Source: Marsupella aquatica (lineage: Eukaryota; Marchantiophyta). From it: DNA of 64,000 nucleotides. The notes beneath the pieces are model-generated. The model had not been told where the DNA came from, ran no database searches, and saw nothing but the letters and a program-made list of their open reading frames with translations. Every line of letters begins with the position of its first letter. The first letter of the stretch is position 1. The translations under genes and the position numbers were made by a program. The stretch spans positions 23,374,001-23,438,000 of the forward strand of contig OZ316893.1 in the NCBI GenBank assembly GCA_973895155.1, read 5' to 3'. Shown piece by piece: positions 24,101-36,640 of the stretch.

Positions 24101-25650
24101 TTGTGCTAAGTTAAAGCTTCTCAACGTACAATAAGTGCCCAAAACACAAGGCATCCCTGCCGTGAACCATCCAATTAAACCCCATGGGCGGTGACCTTTC
24201 ACACCTACGCTCATTGACAAACTTCTTGTTTCCAAAAAGTTTTCAACAAGAAAGTTTTACCCTTCAGTATCCCTTGATATCAAACTGAATTGGCTCTTCT
24301 TGGGCTCTACAAGATGCTGAATGATCTTTCCAACCAGAATAATATCTATAGTTTTCATGAAGGACAAAGAGCTAGGGTTATAAATCTCTAACTTAGATTA
24401 TTCCATTGCTCAGTGTAGCCCTTCTGAAAGTTTTTGAGCAGCTAACTTTGACATCCAGTATCTTCCTTGATATCCAATGGACTCTGATTCTTTGGGGTTT
24501 TTTTTTCTGCGTGAACCCCAGCTGAGGGGAGGGAATCCAAAAGGCAATGTCAATACCAAAATGTCCCAAAAGGGCAAGAGGCCATCACCACATTAGGCAC
24601 AAAGCCCATGTGCCTTCAGTTGCAGCTCTCCGGAGTTCCGGACTCCTGGATTTCCGGATTTAAACACAGGTTAAGGTTGAGCCCGCGGACTTTTCTTATG
24701 GTAGGCCACAGTTGAAGATCAGCTCCCATAATGTGAGTTCCCTTAATATTGAAGTTATGGGAAGGACTCATTTTGTTATAATGTGAGTTCCCTTAATATT
24801 GAAGTTATGGGAAGGACTCATCTTGTTAACTCCGGGCTCTGAGACCCTACTAATGTCATAACTAGAGTTATAACTTTGGAAACTCTTTCTGGAGAGAGAG
24901 AGAGCTTTACTCGTGTATTCCTCGATACAAGAGCCCGAGCCTCGAGTGAAGCTCTGGTAGCATAGCAAGCGATGGCGACGAATAGCAAGGCCGATCTCCG
25001 CCCACTTACAGTGAAGAGTATCTGAACCCTAAAGTTCCGTGATTCCGTCCTCCCCCAAGCCAACGATTGTTTTGAGCAAATTCGTCGCGGAGGAAAAGAT
25101 TTCTAGCTCCTTTGTATATTTTGTAGAATTGTAGAATGAGAATGAATGACACTACAATCTCATCGTCCCGTGTTTGAGTCACCGCAATCTGTCACCGTAA
25201 GACACCAGTCCATGTGGTGAGATAAGTGAGGGTCAGAAGCTGCCATGTTGAGAAGCCTTTGTGAGTATTTTGGTTTAGCTTCGTTCCCCGCTAGAGTCTT
25301 GGCTTCTGACGAAATGTGGGAGACGAGTACTGTTCTTTAGTGTTGTTCGAGAAGAGCGACACTTTTTTTTCCTGTCACTGTGAAACTTCTGTGGTGCACT
25401 CTCATGGCACATGTGGAAAGTCTTCCGATTGATAGAGGAACCATGGCAGTCGTGGGATTTGTCAGTAGCTAAAACTGCTTGGTTAGTTTTCATGGATGAC
25501 CTAATGCTCTGGCAAACTTGTACTACGATAGGAGCTGGAAATGCGGCAATTACGACAACTAAAGCTACGACGAGGATTTGAAGTACGTGACAAGAGTGCG
25601 TAGGGGAGGAGGATTTTTGGGTGTTCAGGAGTTTGGCCAGGGCGTCGAAA
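21165..25650. other. Intergenic DNA between the orphan gene and ISY1
   Basis: No recognised gene. It contains a G-run of about 14 near 22858-22873, an exact-period 50-bp tandem duplication at 24731-24830, and a cluster of TCCGGA words near 24633-24660. The final few hundred bases are the probable promoter/5'-UTR of ISY1. A minus-strand 203-codon frame at 25275-25886 overlaps the ISY1 start and looks like a shadow. Confidence 0.5.
24731..24830. repeat. Near-exact 50-bp tandem duplication
   Basis: ATGTGAGTTCCCTTAATATT and the following GAAGTTATGGGAAGGACTCA recur at exactly 50-bp spacing (24731 and 24781), differing by one base (ATTTTG versus ATCTTG). Confidence 0.95.
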
Positions 25651-26535
25651 ATGGCTCGGAATGAAGAGAAAGCGCAGTCTATGCTGAACAGGTTTTTGCA
25701 ATCCAAAAACGAGGAGACGAAGAAGCCCAAGGAGCGGCGTCCTTTCTTAGCGTCGGAGTGCAGAGATTTGGCGGAGGCGGACAGATGGAGGCAGCAGATC
25801 GTGCGAGAAATTGGCCGGAAGGTCATGGATGTGCAGAACCCTGGATTGGGAGAGCACCGTCTGAGAGACCTGAACGACGAGATCAATAAGCTGATCAGGG
25901 AAAAAGGGCACTGGGAGGCGAGGATTTTGGAGCTAGGAGGACCTAATTATGCGAAATCTGCACCTAAGTCTACCGATGCCGAGGGAAATGAGGTCGAAGC
26001 TGCGAGCGGGAAGGGCTTAGGGTATCGATACTTTGGAGCCACGAAGCAGCTGCCTGGTGTTAAGGAACTGTTCGAGAAGCCCCCGGAGCTGAAGAAGAGA
26101 AGGTCACGTTATGAAATGTACAAGAGGATCGACGCTGATTACTACGGGTACAGAGACGATGAAGACGGGCTGTTGGAAAAGCTGGAGCGAGAGGCAGAGC
26201 TTGAAATAAGGGCTCATGCCATGGAAGAGTGGCAACGGATTGAAGCGGTCAAAAACGAGGCTAGAAAGGGCGTCAAAAGTGGGGAGGTCGTCCAAATGAA
26301 GGCTATTTTCGAGGAGGATGAAGATGAGGTGTTTGATGATGCAGAAGTTGGCGGTGAACAAGAGAAGTCTAATCAGCATAGGGAATTCGTGGCCCATGTG
26401 CCACTTCCAGATGAGAAAGAGATCGAAAGAATGGTCGTAGAAAAGAAAAAACTCGAGCTTCTCAGTAAATATACCAGTGACGCACTCATAGAGGAGGAAA
26501 TTGAGGCAAAAGCTTTACTTAACATTCACAGGTGA
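25651..26535 (+). CDS. ISY1: Pre-mRNA-splicing factor ISY1
   Basis: A 294-residue intronless frame. The start at 25651 (MARNEEKAQSMLNRF) matches the conserved family N-terminus; the open frame extends ten codons further upstream but that part is not conserved. Hallmarks follow in order: KERRPFLASECRDL, EADRWRQQIVREIGRKV, IQNPGLGEHRLRDLNDEINK-type block (here VQNPGLGEHRLRDLNDE), REKGHWEARILELGGPNY, GYRYFGATKQLPGVKELFEK, DADYYGYRDDEDG, an acidic low-complexity stretch, then FVAHVPLPDEKEIERMV and KKKLELLSKYTSD. Human and plant ISY1 are about 285-300 residues, so this is full length. ISY1 is a component of the Prp19/NTC-associated spliceosome; it sits by the catalytic RNA core and influences the first step and its fidelity. 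It acts in the nucleus. Confidence 0.97.
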   Translation: MARNEEKAQSMLNRFLQSKNEETKKPKERRPFLASECRDLAEADRWRQQIVREIGRKVMDVQNPGLGEHRLRDLNDEINKLIREKGHWEARILELGGPNYAKSAPKSTDAEGNEVEAASGKGLGYRYFGATKQLPGVKELFEKPPELKKRRSRYEMYKRIDADYYGYRDDEDGLLEKLEREAELEIRAHAMEEWQRIEAVKNEARKGVKSGEVVQMKAIFEEDEDEVFDDAEVGGEQEKSNQHREFVAHVPLPDEKEIERMVVEKKKLELLSKYTSDALIEEEIEAKALLNIHR

Positions 26536-28918
26536 TCTCTTGTAGAGGACTAGATGCCGAAGTGTTACTTATAATTGACAGGTGATGAGAAGCGGAGGAC
26601 TGACTTGTTGCATACAGTGGAAGGGAAGTTCCAAGCGAAGTGAAGTGTGCCACGAATTTTAACTTTGCTCATTGACCTCCAACGCAGCAACGTGACATTC
26701 TGGGAGCAATCCTCAGGTGCTTAGGCATGGACGAACCAGAACTGATTATGAGAGCCCTATCAACTGTTATAAGGCGTTGGTCAACCGAATCTTCACTTTA
26801 GTGGATGGAGAGTCCATTCGTGATGGACTCTGGCAGAAAGTAACGTCCGAATGTGTTTGTCAATTCATGAGTCCTTCGACTCATGTGTATGGTCCTTTAG
26901 CAACAGAGTTTTAGAAATTGAGAATGTTAAGGGTTGGTCAATTCCAACGCCGGCAAGCAATCTTTCGGTCCTCCGCTGTGTTCAGCTGGATCCAGTTGCA
27001 CAGGTTGCCTTCGAAAACAAACAATTTTCTTGTACCTCGTGTTCGCTTTCTTACGTGCCTCTCTTTATGCATCTTGTGAATCGTGTACAGGAACCACAAA
27101 ATAATAGATATTTCCAACCTTGCGTCCCAGAAACTCTACTTGGAACCTGTTTTCCGTTCTCGTGACATGAGCCCAAGGTAGAGCTTGTCTGTCAGGAAAG
27201 TGCCGCAGCAGTACATGTGAGACCTACCTCGTTGAATGCAAACGGTGATCTACATGCATTTCTCTTCAATTGCGCGTCAGCGAGATACTCCGACCGAGAC
27301 TGGCAAGCTTAGCTGAACTGCACGAGCAAGAGGAGTTGAGCCGTATGATGATCCTGCTGCGATGTGCGTATACCCAAGGCTTGGTCTTTGTCACCCTTCT
27401 CTGGACAGCAACAGTATGGTTGAAACTGGGTCAGATGATCCTTTTAGACTACAGGTTCCGACCAAAGCTGTGGACGATATCCAATTGCGATCTGCCTCAA
27501 ACGATCAATCTTTTCGCTTTTCACTCTTGGCCTGACGAATTCAAATGAATGCGTTTTGAGGAATCCATTGAGAGGTGTAAAAGTTCCTTAGGATGGATCA
27601 TGATGTGCGTCTCTTTAGGTCATTGCAGCAGGGTTTGAAGCCCGTACATGAATGAATTCGTGACCTCTTTGAAGGAAACCAAGCAGACGTCGAGGGCACT
27701 TCAATGAAAAAGACCCAGGCAAGTTTATGTCCCGGTCTCTTCGTGATATCATTCCCTTGCGCACGATACCTGTTTCGTTGACGACTGCAGACAAAATGTG
27801 CAAGGCAGCAAACTTAAAGGCAATTCGCTGTGTTGGGAAACTTTTCAGTAAATATGCTATTCTCGAGTGCAGCTCTAGAGAAAAGTGGTCCATTTTCGCT
27901 GGATGTGGAATTCTGAATGCTGAATTTCATGTCCTTTTCCTTAAGAGGACCTTTGAATTGCAATCGCAAAGCCATTGCAGAGTATCTTGTAGGTAACGCA
28001 GCTAATTAGACTGGTCTGAATAAGATTGACAAGATTCTCATTGCAACGTAGGTTCAATTAAAAGACAGTGACACTGGTGCGTTCCAGCTGTGCTTCTTTG
28101 CAAAATAGAACCGACCCTAAATAATCTAAGGTAGAATTCAACTATAGCTGTTGGCCCTGAAAGCACGACAGCGCTGGTGTCTCAGTGTTGCTGTCTCAAA
28201 AGCCCAAGTCATAATCATCCTACTGATGTCGGGCTCTAAGTTTACTTGTAGAAGCTAGTATAAATAGGAGCTACAAAATCGGGACCCTGACCAGAACCTT
28301 TCCTGTCCTTCAATCCTCTCAATCAATTTCACATTCTAGGTCATGCTAGCCTCAGCTTCAAAACTAACCATTTCAGAAGGAAACAACCATAGAGGACGCA
28401 AAGACAAGGTCGTATGGATCAGTCCTCAGATGGGACCACACAGGTGCCAAGTAGCTAGCCAGAGCTCTTCAGAAGCTGATCTGACCTGCACAAATCCAGA
28501 ACCTACCAAAATTTAAGTACAGAGTAAATTCGATTCAATGCCTTGCTCCTTCAACCAGTGTCGGCCAAGTTTCCTGTTTTGAAAGAACGATGTGGCTGAG
28601 ACGGTTGGGACAAGGCAAGGAAAGAGAGAACAACTACACAAACAGATGGCACACGCTTGTACTGACATGATTTGCCATACATGTTTAAATGGACTTTCCA
28701 GGCGTCAACCAAAGGGACTTGCACCTGAAAGAGACATAACAAATGAAAGCGGTATGGAAAGGGCATTACATTCCAATAAAGGACAGTAGCTGACTGTTCA
28801 GCACATGATAACAAGCCATCGCGGAAATTGCCCACAAGGCAACATTTACATCCTGAGATTCATGATATGGAACTGGTTGCAGGCAACAATATAAGTTGTA
28901 AATCCTCATATCGGTGAC
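26536..28918. other. Intergenic region between convergent ISY1 and DDX41-type genes
   Basis: It contains the 3' flanks of both genes and only short frames. Immediately after the ISY1 stop is a rough 50-bp duplication (ACAGGTGAT...GAGGACT near 26529-26560 and again near 26579-26603), copying the last codons and the stop into the 3' flank. I see nothing else of note. Confidence 0.6.
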
Positions 28919-30703
<1,785 letters not shown>

Positions 30704-31242
30704 CTATCTGCCTGCCTCTCTCCGATTCAAAATTAATCGCACCGATGTCCCGGAAGAAATTTGATAAACGAGCTCCGCTTACCCAATTACTCGATAAAAC
30801 TGAGCAACCCTACAAAGGAACTGCTAGAACAAAGTCGGTCGACGGTGCGATAATGCGGCACAATGAACAATAACGCTTCCCTCCCGTAATGACTGTACAG
30901 TAGTCAATTGAAAAGCCTCGTTCCACAACGAAGAGCGGCACTCGTTCTCACAGGGCGACGAATCGATCAGCCTGTTTTCCTTGCTGCCATCCTTTCAGCG
31001 TTGAAGCACACCATCACTTCAGCACAATCACGTTTCCTTCGCGCACTAGTGGTATTCAGGAGCCCTCGTTCGGACCACATTGATCAGCGGTACACTATTC
31101 TCGCATCTCGACACGGAGTGACAGAGCGGTCGCGGAGCTTTCCTTCGAGCTTTCGTTTCCTTCGAGCTTTCCTCGAGGAACAACAACACATCACAGCAGT
31201 GTACACGAGAAGCTTCGGAGCATCGATTTCTTTAGTGGCGTA
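30704..31242. other. Probable promoter/5' region of the DDX41-type gene
   Basis: It is GC-richer than the DNA beyond 31250 and lies directly upstream of the minus-strand helicase start. A plus-strand frame at 30908-31243 shows no domain and is not called. A Mutator-like miniature element bounds the region at 31243. Confidence 0.4.
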
Positions 31243-31573
31243 GTTTCTCCAAAGAGCTTTTCACTAACGTGTCCCCTAAACTACCCAATATTATTAACAT
31301 GCCCCAACCAAAATTAATTATTAACTTGTCCCCCAAAATTAATTATTAACTTGTCCCCATTTTGTATGTAGTTAATATGAACTCTCTTATATGGGGTTCC
31401 CTTAGTCAAGTGCGGCTGAGGAAAGGGGGCCAAGGGGTGTAGAGGTGGGCTCAGGCTATCCAATATTCCCCCAAATTACCCAATATTGCACATGTTGATA
31501 ATTAATTTTGTTTTGGCACATTAGCAATATTGGGTAATTTGGTGGACAGGTTAATAAAAAGCTGTTTCTCCAA
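31243..31573. mobile_element. Mutator-like miniature foldback element with ~70-bp TIRs and target duplication
   Basis: The outer GTTTCTCCAA occurs at 31243-31252 and again at 31564-31573, a 8-10 bp direct target duplication. Between them the ends are long inverted repeats. The left arm reads AGAGCTTTTCACTAACGTGT, CCCCTAAACTACCCAATATT, ATTAACATGCCCC and ends AAAATTAATTATT. The reverse complement of the right arm reads AGCTTTTTATTAACCTGT, CCACCAAATTACCCAATATT, GCTAATGTGCC and ends AAAATTAATTATC. An arm of about 70 bp plus a 9-bp-class duplication fits the Mutator (MULE) superfamily. No transposase is present, so it is non-autonomous. It lies about 550 bp upstream of the DDX41-type start codon. 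Confidence 0.85.
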
Positions 31574-31599
31574 TTTAGAAATTGTTGGAAAATATTCAC

Positions 31600-31960
31600 C
31601 ACCTTTGGCGGAAACTTTGCCAGTTTTGTAGCTAGCCACAGACCCCATTAGCCAGAATGGGACAGTTAGTCTTGAATCTAGGGAGATTGGGAGATCTAAG
31701 GGTCAGAGATTAAAATCAAATAAGGAAAGTTCTTAGCATTTTCTTGCAAAGGGACCATTTTGCTGGAAGATTATTATTTCGCTTCACTGACAAGTATTCC
31801 CCACGTTTGGCCAAAATTTGCCAGTTTCAGTCTAACCACGGACCCTACCATACAAAATCTAAGGTTCACCTTAAATCTAAGGAGATCTAAGGGTCAGAAA
31901 TTCATTTAGGAAGATTAGACAAGGAATCTTCTTAGCATCTTCTCAGGTGACATTGGCCAG
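31600..31960. repeat. Diverged tandem copies of a dispersed repeat (GAGATCTAAGGGTCAGA family)
   Basis: Two successive copies share a TTTGCCAGTTT...AACCACGGACCC-like block, then GGAGATCTAAGGGTCAGAAA (about 31690 and 31881) and a TCTTAGCAT block. Related words occur near 59265-59290 (GGAGATCTAAGGGTCAGAAA) and, inverted, near 60632-60662. It therefore behaves as a multi-copy interspersed repeat. Its class is unknown. Confidence 0.7.
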
Positions 31961-32769
31961 GTTCTTTTGTCTTGGACCAGCCCTAACTTGGGGGTTCACC
32001 TTAAATTTTAGGGTAAGACAATCTTGGACAACAGCAAAACTTATTGAGCACTAGGTATCAGGGTAGTATTTTGCTGAGCAGACTTGAAGAGCATTCACAG
32101 TCTAATAAGGAAGCCAAGATGCAGTGGTTGTATAGGAAGGCACAGCCTGATTAATTGTGTTGGCTTAGTTTGGCGGGCTGTTCCCGGGGGTGCAGTTTGC
32201 AGTTTGTTTCCTTGCTTTGGTGACTTTTGTCTCCTTGTGTGTGGTATTGATGGGGCTCTGAGTCTCCCTTTTCCAAACAGAAAAGGGTAAGAGAACTAGA
32301 GTCCTATGAGGGGAAGGCAGTGAGGGGCAGGAGATTAGGTCAACTATTTGCCTATGGATATTGAAGAGTGGCTAGGGACAGGGACAGGGGCCTTTTCATA
32401 GTGGCAGTTGTGGCTATATTATACTTGGAGCACTGCACTTGCGAGCATCTGCACAAGTGATTATGGCCGAGCATTCTTTGGAAACTCATTTGCCTATTGG
32501 GTCCTATAGAAGCTGAAGATATGAGGATATATGTTTTGACATTCCCTAACGCTACCTATAATGCGTGTATTCACATAAATGCAGAGTTTACTCTACATTA
32601 GTCATCCTAGCAACCAGATGTAGTGGTATTCAGTGTGGCAAGTGAGGATCCAAGTTCAAGCTTTATTAGGTCTTTTGCCTAAACCCCCATCACAAAGTGG
32701 GGTTCACCAAAGCCCTTTGCACAAAAACAAATTTACACTTAGAAAAATTGTATGCCACTCTCTGATTAA

Positions 32770-34430
32770 CTACACTCTTTACAGTATTTAGTCTCACACA
32801 CTCTATTAGTGTGAGGTTATATTTGGGGTGAGTGAGGGTAATTAGTGTGTGTGACAATTAATATTTTTTGACACTAATTGTGGTCAAACGTCAAATAGTG
32901 TCACACTCACTTAATAAAAATTAGAATGGGCAATAGTCAAAATTTGCATATAAAAACATGATAAATAACACAATATTTGACTATGGTTTACAAAATTCAC
33001 ATACTCTACTCAAACACATGGAGCAAACTTAAAAAATTCCTTATCATTATTACTAAACAGAGAATTACATTTCCGGCTTGTTGCAAACATTGACCCGTTT
33101 TTATCAGACTAATTATAAATAACACATGTTGTCGCACAAAAGGCTACAAACTTACATCACGCTTACTCTCCTAAACTTGTCCCTTGTGTCTCGTCTTTGT
33201 GAGAGGACGTACAGCCTTAAGAGAGAGAGAGTGGGTTGAGTTGGTTCTTCACCTCTGGTTCATCAACATCAGGAGCCACTTTGACAATAGCATCAATGTC
33301 TAGGCCAACCCACTCCCTTCAGAATTCACTCAGTACTTTGATATCATATTTTGAACCTCAGGTGTAAGTTGGTTTTCAGACCATACACCATTGACATTAA
33401 GAGAAACCAGTCCTTGTCATTGATTCTAGTGTATTAGACATGTCATGTCTGTCAGCATAATTGTTCACCTTAATTATTGAGTCTCTTGCCAATGTCAAAA
33501 ACCAATGTTTGCCTGGATTTTTAATTTCCCAGAGGTGCCACGTGTCCCAATCCCCACTCACTCTCCAACAAAAACACCATCTTTGCCTTCTTCTCTTCCC
33601 ACTCTTTGTCCCAACATCTTCTATCTTTGACATCACAAATGAATCATTGTTGGCAAAGTTAAGTTGAATTTATTGATAAACACCCAATATATCATAATTT
33701 CTTGCAAAGCTGCAATGGTACCTGGTATGTGTTTGGCTGTGCCCATCATAATTGTCTATCCATTGAATCTATAAACATTCAAGAACAGCTGACTTTGAAA
33801 AGTTATTTGTGTATTGATGCTCAACAGCAAATTTCCAATGTTGGGCTTGTTGGAAAGCGCATCTAATAAAGCTTCTAGTGGTAGAAGGGATTGGGAGTTT
33901 TCATCAATAGTGAGAGATAAATACAAAATGGATATTACCACTAGTTGCTACAAGAAAAAAATAGCATCTTCTTACACTAGACAAAATGCTTTTCAAGAGT
34001 TGAAACTTTCTAATGCAACAAACATAGAGAAGAAGATATGCAAATTACACTTCTTGTGACATTTTGACATAATCTTGATTCTTTTTCCCTTGCTCTAGCA
34101 AATCCAACTATGATGAGCGATCCACATCCCGCCATATTCTCAAACAGTCACTCTTTCACAAGGAGTAACAAGCCAAAACACAAGGAAAGCCGCTCACATA
34201 ACACACATGTGGCTGCTGGCATGAACATCACTGGAGTGAGTTTGGTTTTGGGTTACCACCACAAATATTTTTGCCTCTAGTCATCAATGTTTTCAGTATG
34301 TATGAGAGTTTTAAAAACTATTGGGGGTGACAGCAAATAGTGTCACTTGTATGGAAATTGAAGGGCTACCCCTAATTAATGTGTGTGACACACTTATTGT
34401 TTAGTGACACTAATAGTGTAAGGAGTGTAG
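32770..34430. mobile_element. Candidate non-autonomous TIR DNA transposon (1.66 kb)
   Basis: The left end CTACACTCTTTACAGTATTT and the reverse complement of the right end CTACACTCCTTACACTATTA match over about 25-30 bp with few differences. Subterminal regions hold repeated GTGTCAC/GTGACAC words: for example TTGACACTAATTGTG and CAAATAGTGTCAC on the left, AGTGACACTAATAGTG and CAAATAGTGTCAC on the right. This is the kind of clustered motif transposases bind. Both ends also carry TAATTA-TGTGTGTGACA in direct orientation (near 32840 and 34374). No transposase domain is visible inside. Flanks give only a weak target duplication (GATTAAC versus GATGGTAAC), so the superfamily is not assigned. Confidence 0.5.
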
Positions 34431-34873
34431 ATGGTAACAAGCAGGTGGGCACCATCTACAAGTTATGGTAAGAGTGAGACCCAACCGGTTGTAATAACTG
34501 TGTTTCTCAGCAATCGTTGACCTGAATCACCAGCGGCTTGGAACAACGCCTGGTGCACCTATGAAGGTGTTGTATTCAGGCCTGGTGCACCAGAAGCATG
34601 CATCTGCATATCATTTTCAGGTTAGGCGGCACAAAGAAAACTGCAACTATCAATTTGGCCAGGTTTTCAGGGCGCCCAAAAGAATTTTGCAGCCCTGCCA
34701 ATCTCATTAATGCATTCAATTGTGCCAATTTTCCCCATTCCAATCTTGCTGGATGTTTGTTGTCAACAACATGTTCTGAGTGTTTTCACCAGGCACCAGT
34801 GCCAACAGGATAGTGATTGTCAACCTACAGGGTCACTGCCACAGTGAGATTCTGATGGAGCCCAACTCTTTTT

Positions 34874-34999
34874 CAGTCATCTTATGAAATATTGAGTTTA
34901 CCTGAAATTAACATTCTGCAGGTTTGATGGCGGGCACAGTCATCTTATGAAATATTGAGTTTACCTAAAATTAACATTCTGCAGGTTTGATGGCACCCC
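34874..34999. repeat. Tandem duplication, period 63 bp
   Basis: CAGTCATCTTATGAAATATT at 34874 and again at 34937, followed in both copies by GAGTTTACCT, AAATTAACATTCTGCAGG and TTTGATGGC. They differ at one or two positions. Confidence 0.95.
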
Positions 35000-35734
35000 A
35001 GTGCCCGCCCTAGTGTAGCAGAGATGGACCTGACATTGACTGTTGTGGTGCTACTAAGTGTTAACAATTTCAGATGGCAGATTATTGGAAGGGCCCAGTC
35101 AAGTCCTAGATCTATTTTTGGGGTCCATCAAGTCTTGAAGATGGAGGAGAGTCCACTTTGGAGGCAGTTGTGACTGTTTTCAACAAGCAAACTGAACTCT
35201 TGTTGTAAGATACACTCAAGCCCAGAATTATTTTGAAAGAAGTTTACTAAATGTAAACCCTTTGAATGACAATCAAATGTTTGGACCACCTTTAGAGAGT
35301 CCAAAATTCTTGGAAACTTCTGGAAAAATCAGACACTATACTCTAATGGGCCATTTCTGTAAAGCCAACTCCAACCATTTACAAACATCAGTCTTGATTA
35401 ACTTAGTAAAACTAGCAATCTCCTCCAGATGAGTTTGAGCATATTCTTACACCCAATCTCAATGCTCAAATTCATTGGATCATGATTCAATTTTCCAGTC
35501 ATAGTGTTGTGCATTTCTGTCTTTCCAGATTCTCCAACCTGTCTCATAGAGAGTTATATGCTTGATGGACCCCCATAGTGAAAAATGTTACTTATGGAAC
35601 CCCTGCGTGATCCACACTGTTGATAGACATCCACACTGTTGATAGACCTCTATCATACGAATGATTAATGCAAATGTAATGGTTTAATTCATTGACTCTT
35701 AATTGAATGCACTCTTTGTCTATGTTAATCTCCA

Positions 35735-36640
35735 AAACAAATCTACATCTATGATATTAAATCCCGCTCTTTTTAGTCATTCATCCCCGTTACAAAATGC
35801 ATTTTGGGCGGGAATCAATGATAGCCGTTAGATCTTTTGGGTGATTTTTTGTAACTGTTTGATTATTAATTCCGTGGCCAAGGTACACGTAAACACATAA
35901 TGACATTACAATAGTCTATGCGAGAATAAGAACAATTGTATTTGAGAGCACAATTATGAGTTGTACTAGATTGTCCTTTCTACTCTCCCATGGGAACTAT
36001 AACTCTACAAGGGTGCAGTGATTATATTATAATCTCATAAAAATATAAAGATAAAGCACTATCCAAAGATAACTGGGGAGATATCAAGAAATTGGCATGG
36101 AGGAAAATAGGGGAGGGCTAGATAAAGGTAAAAATGAGCTAAAATTGAGGAAGAAGAGAATGACAAATGCAAAGAAAAATAGAGAAAGGGATAAAGTGAG
36201 ATAATTTTGTATTTTCCTGCCCCCCCCCCATTTAAAAAAATAAGAGTGTACATATTTATGTATTTAAAATATTAATAATTTTAATTTTAATAAAAATTGT
36301 ATCATTTTTTTGGGTGATCATGCTACAATTCCATGATGTAATGGCCGCTATCACCCATCTTACATCTCCATGTTCTCACCTTCATCCTCCTCAACAATAA
36401 CATGTTCACAACAATGACCAAAATGATAACATTTTTGCAACAATGACACACACACACCATCAAACAATGACAATTTTTATGCTACATTTTTTTTTGCGGC
36501 GCATAGGGAATGATTTTGCCTGCATTTTTTGGTTTTTCCTTGACAACATTGCCTTACCTTGACGTTTTTTCGTCTTTCAACGTTTTTTCTTCACCTCAAC
36601 ATCTTCTGTGCAAAACGCATGGGCATTTTTTGTGTTCTTT
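35735..36640 (-). repeat. Dispersed repeat family, copy 1 (inverted relative to copy 2)
   Basis: Read on the minus strand, this stretch matches the plus strand at about 47440-48325. Shared blocks include the boundary-proximal CGTTACAA...CGCATTTTGGG box, ATCTTTTGGGTGAT-TTGTAAC, GATAATTTTGTATTTTCCTGCCCC, and the ...CACCTCAACATCTTCTGTGC block at the far end. Internal indels and substitutions make it a diverged pair. No coding capacity is seen, so it could be solo LTRs or a non-autonomous element. Confidence 0.7.

Noticed and set aside
25275-25886. 203-codon minus-strand frame at the ISY1 5' end
   Set aside because: It overlaps conserved ISY1 coding sequence antisense and shows no domain.
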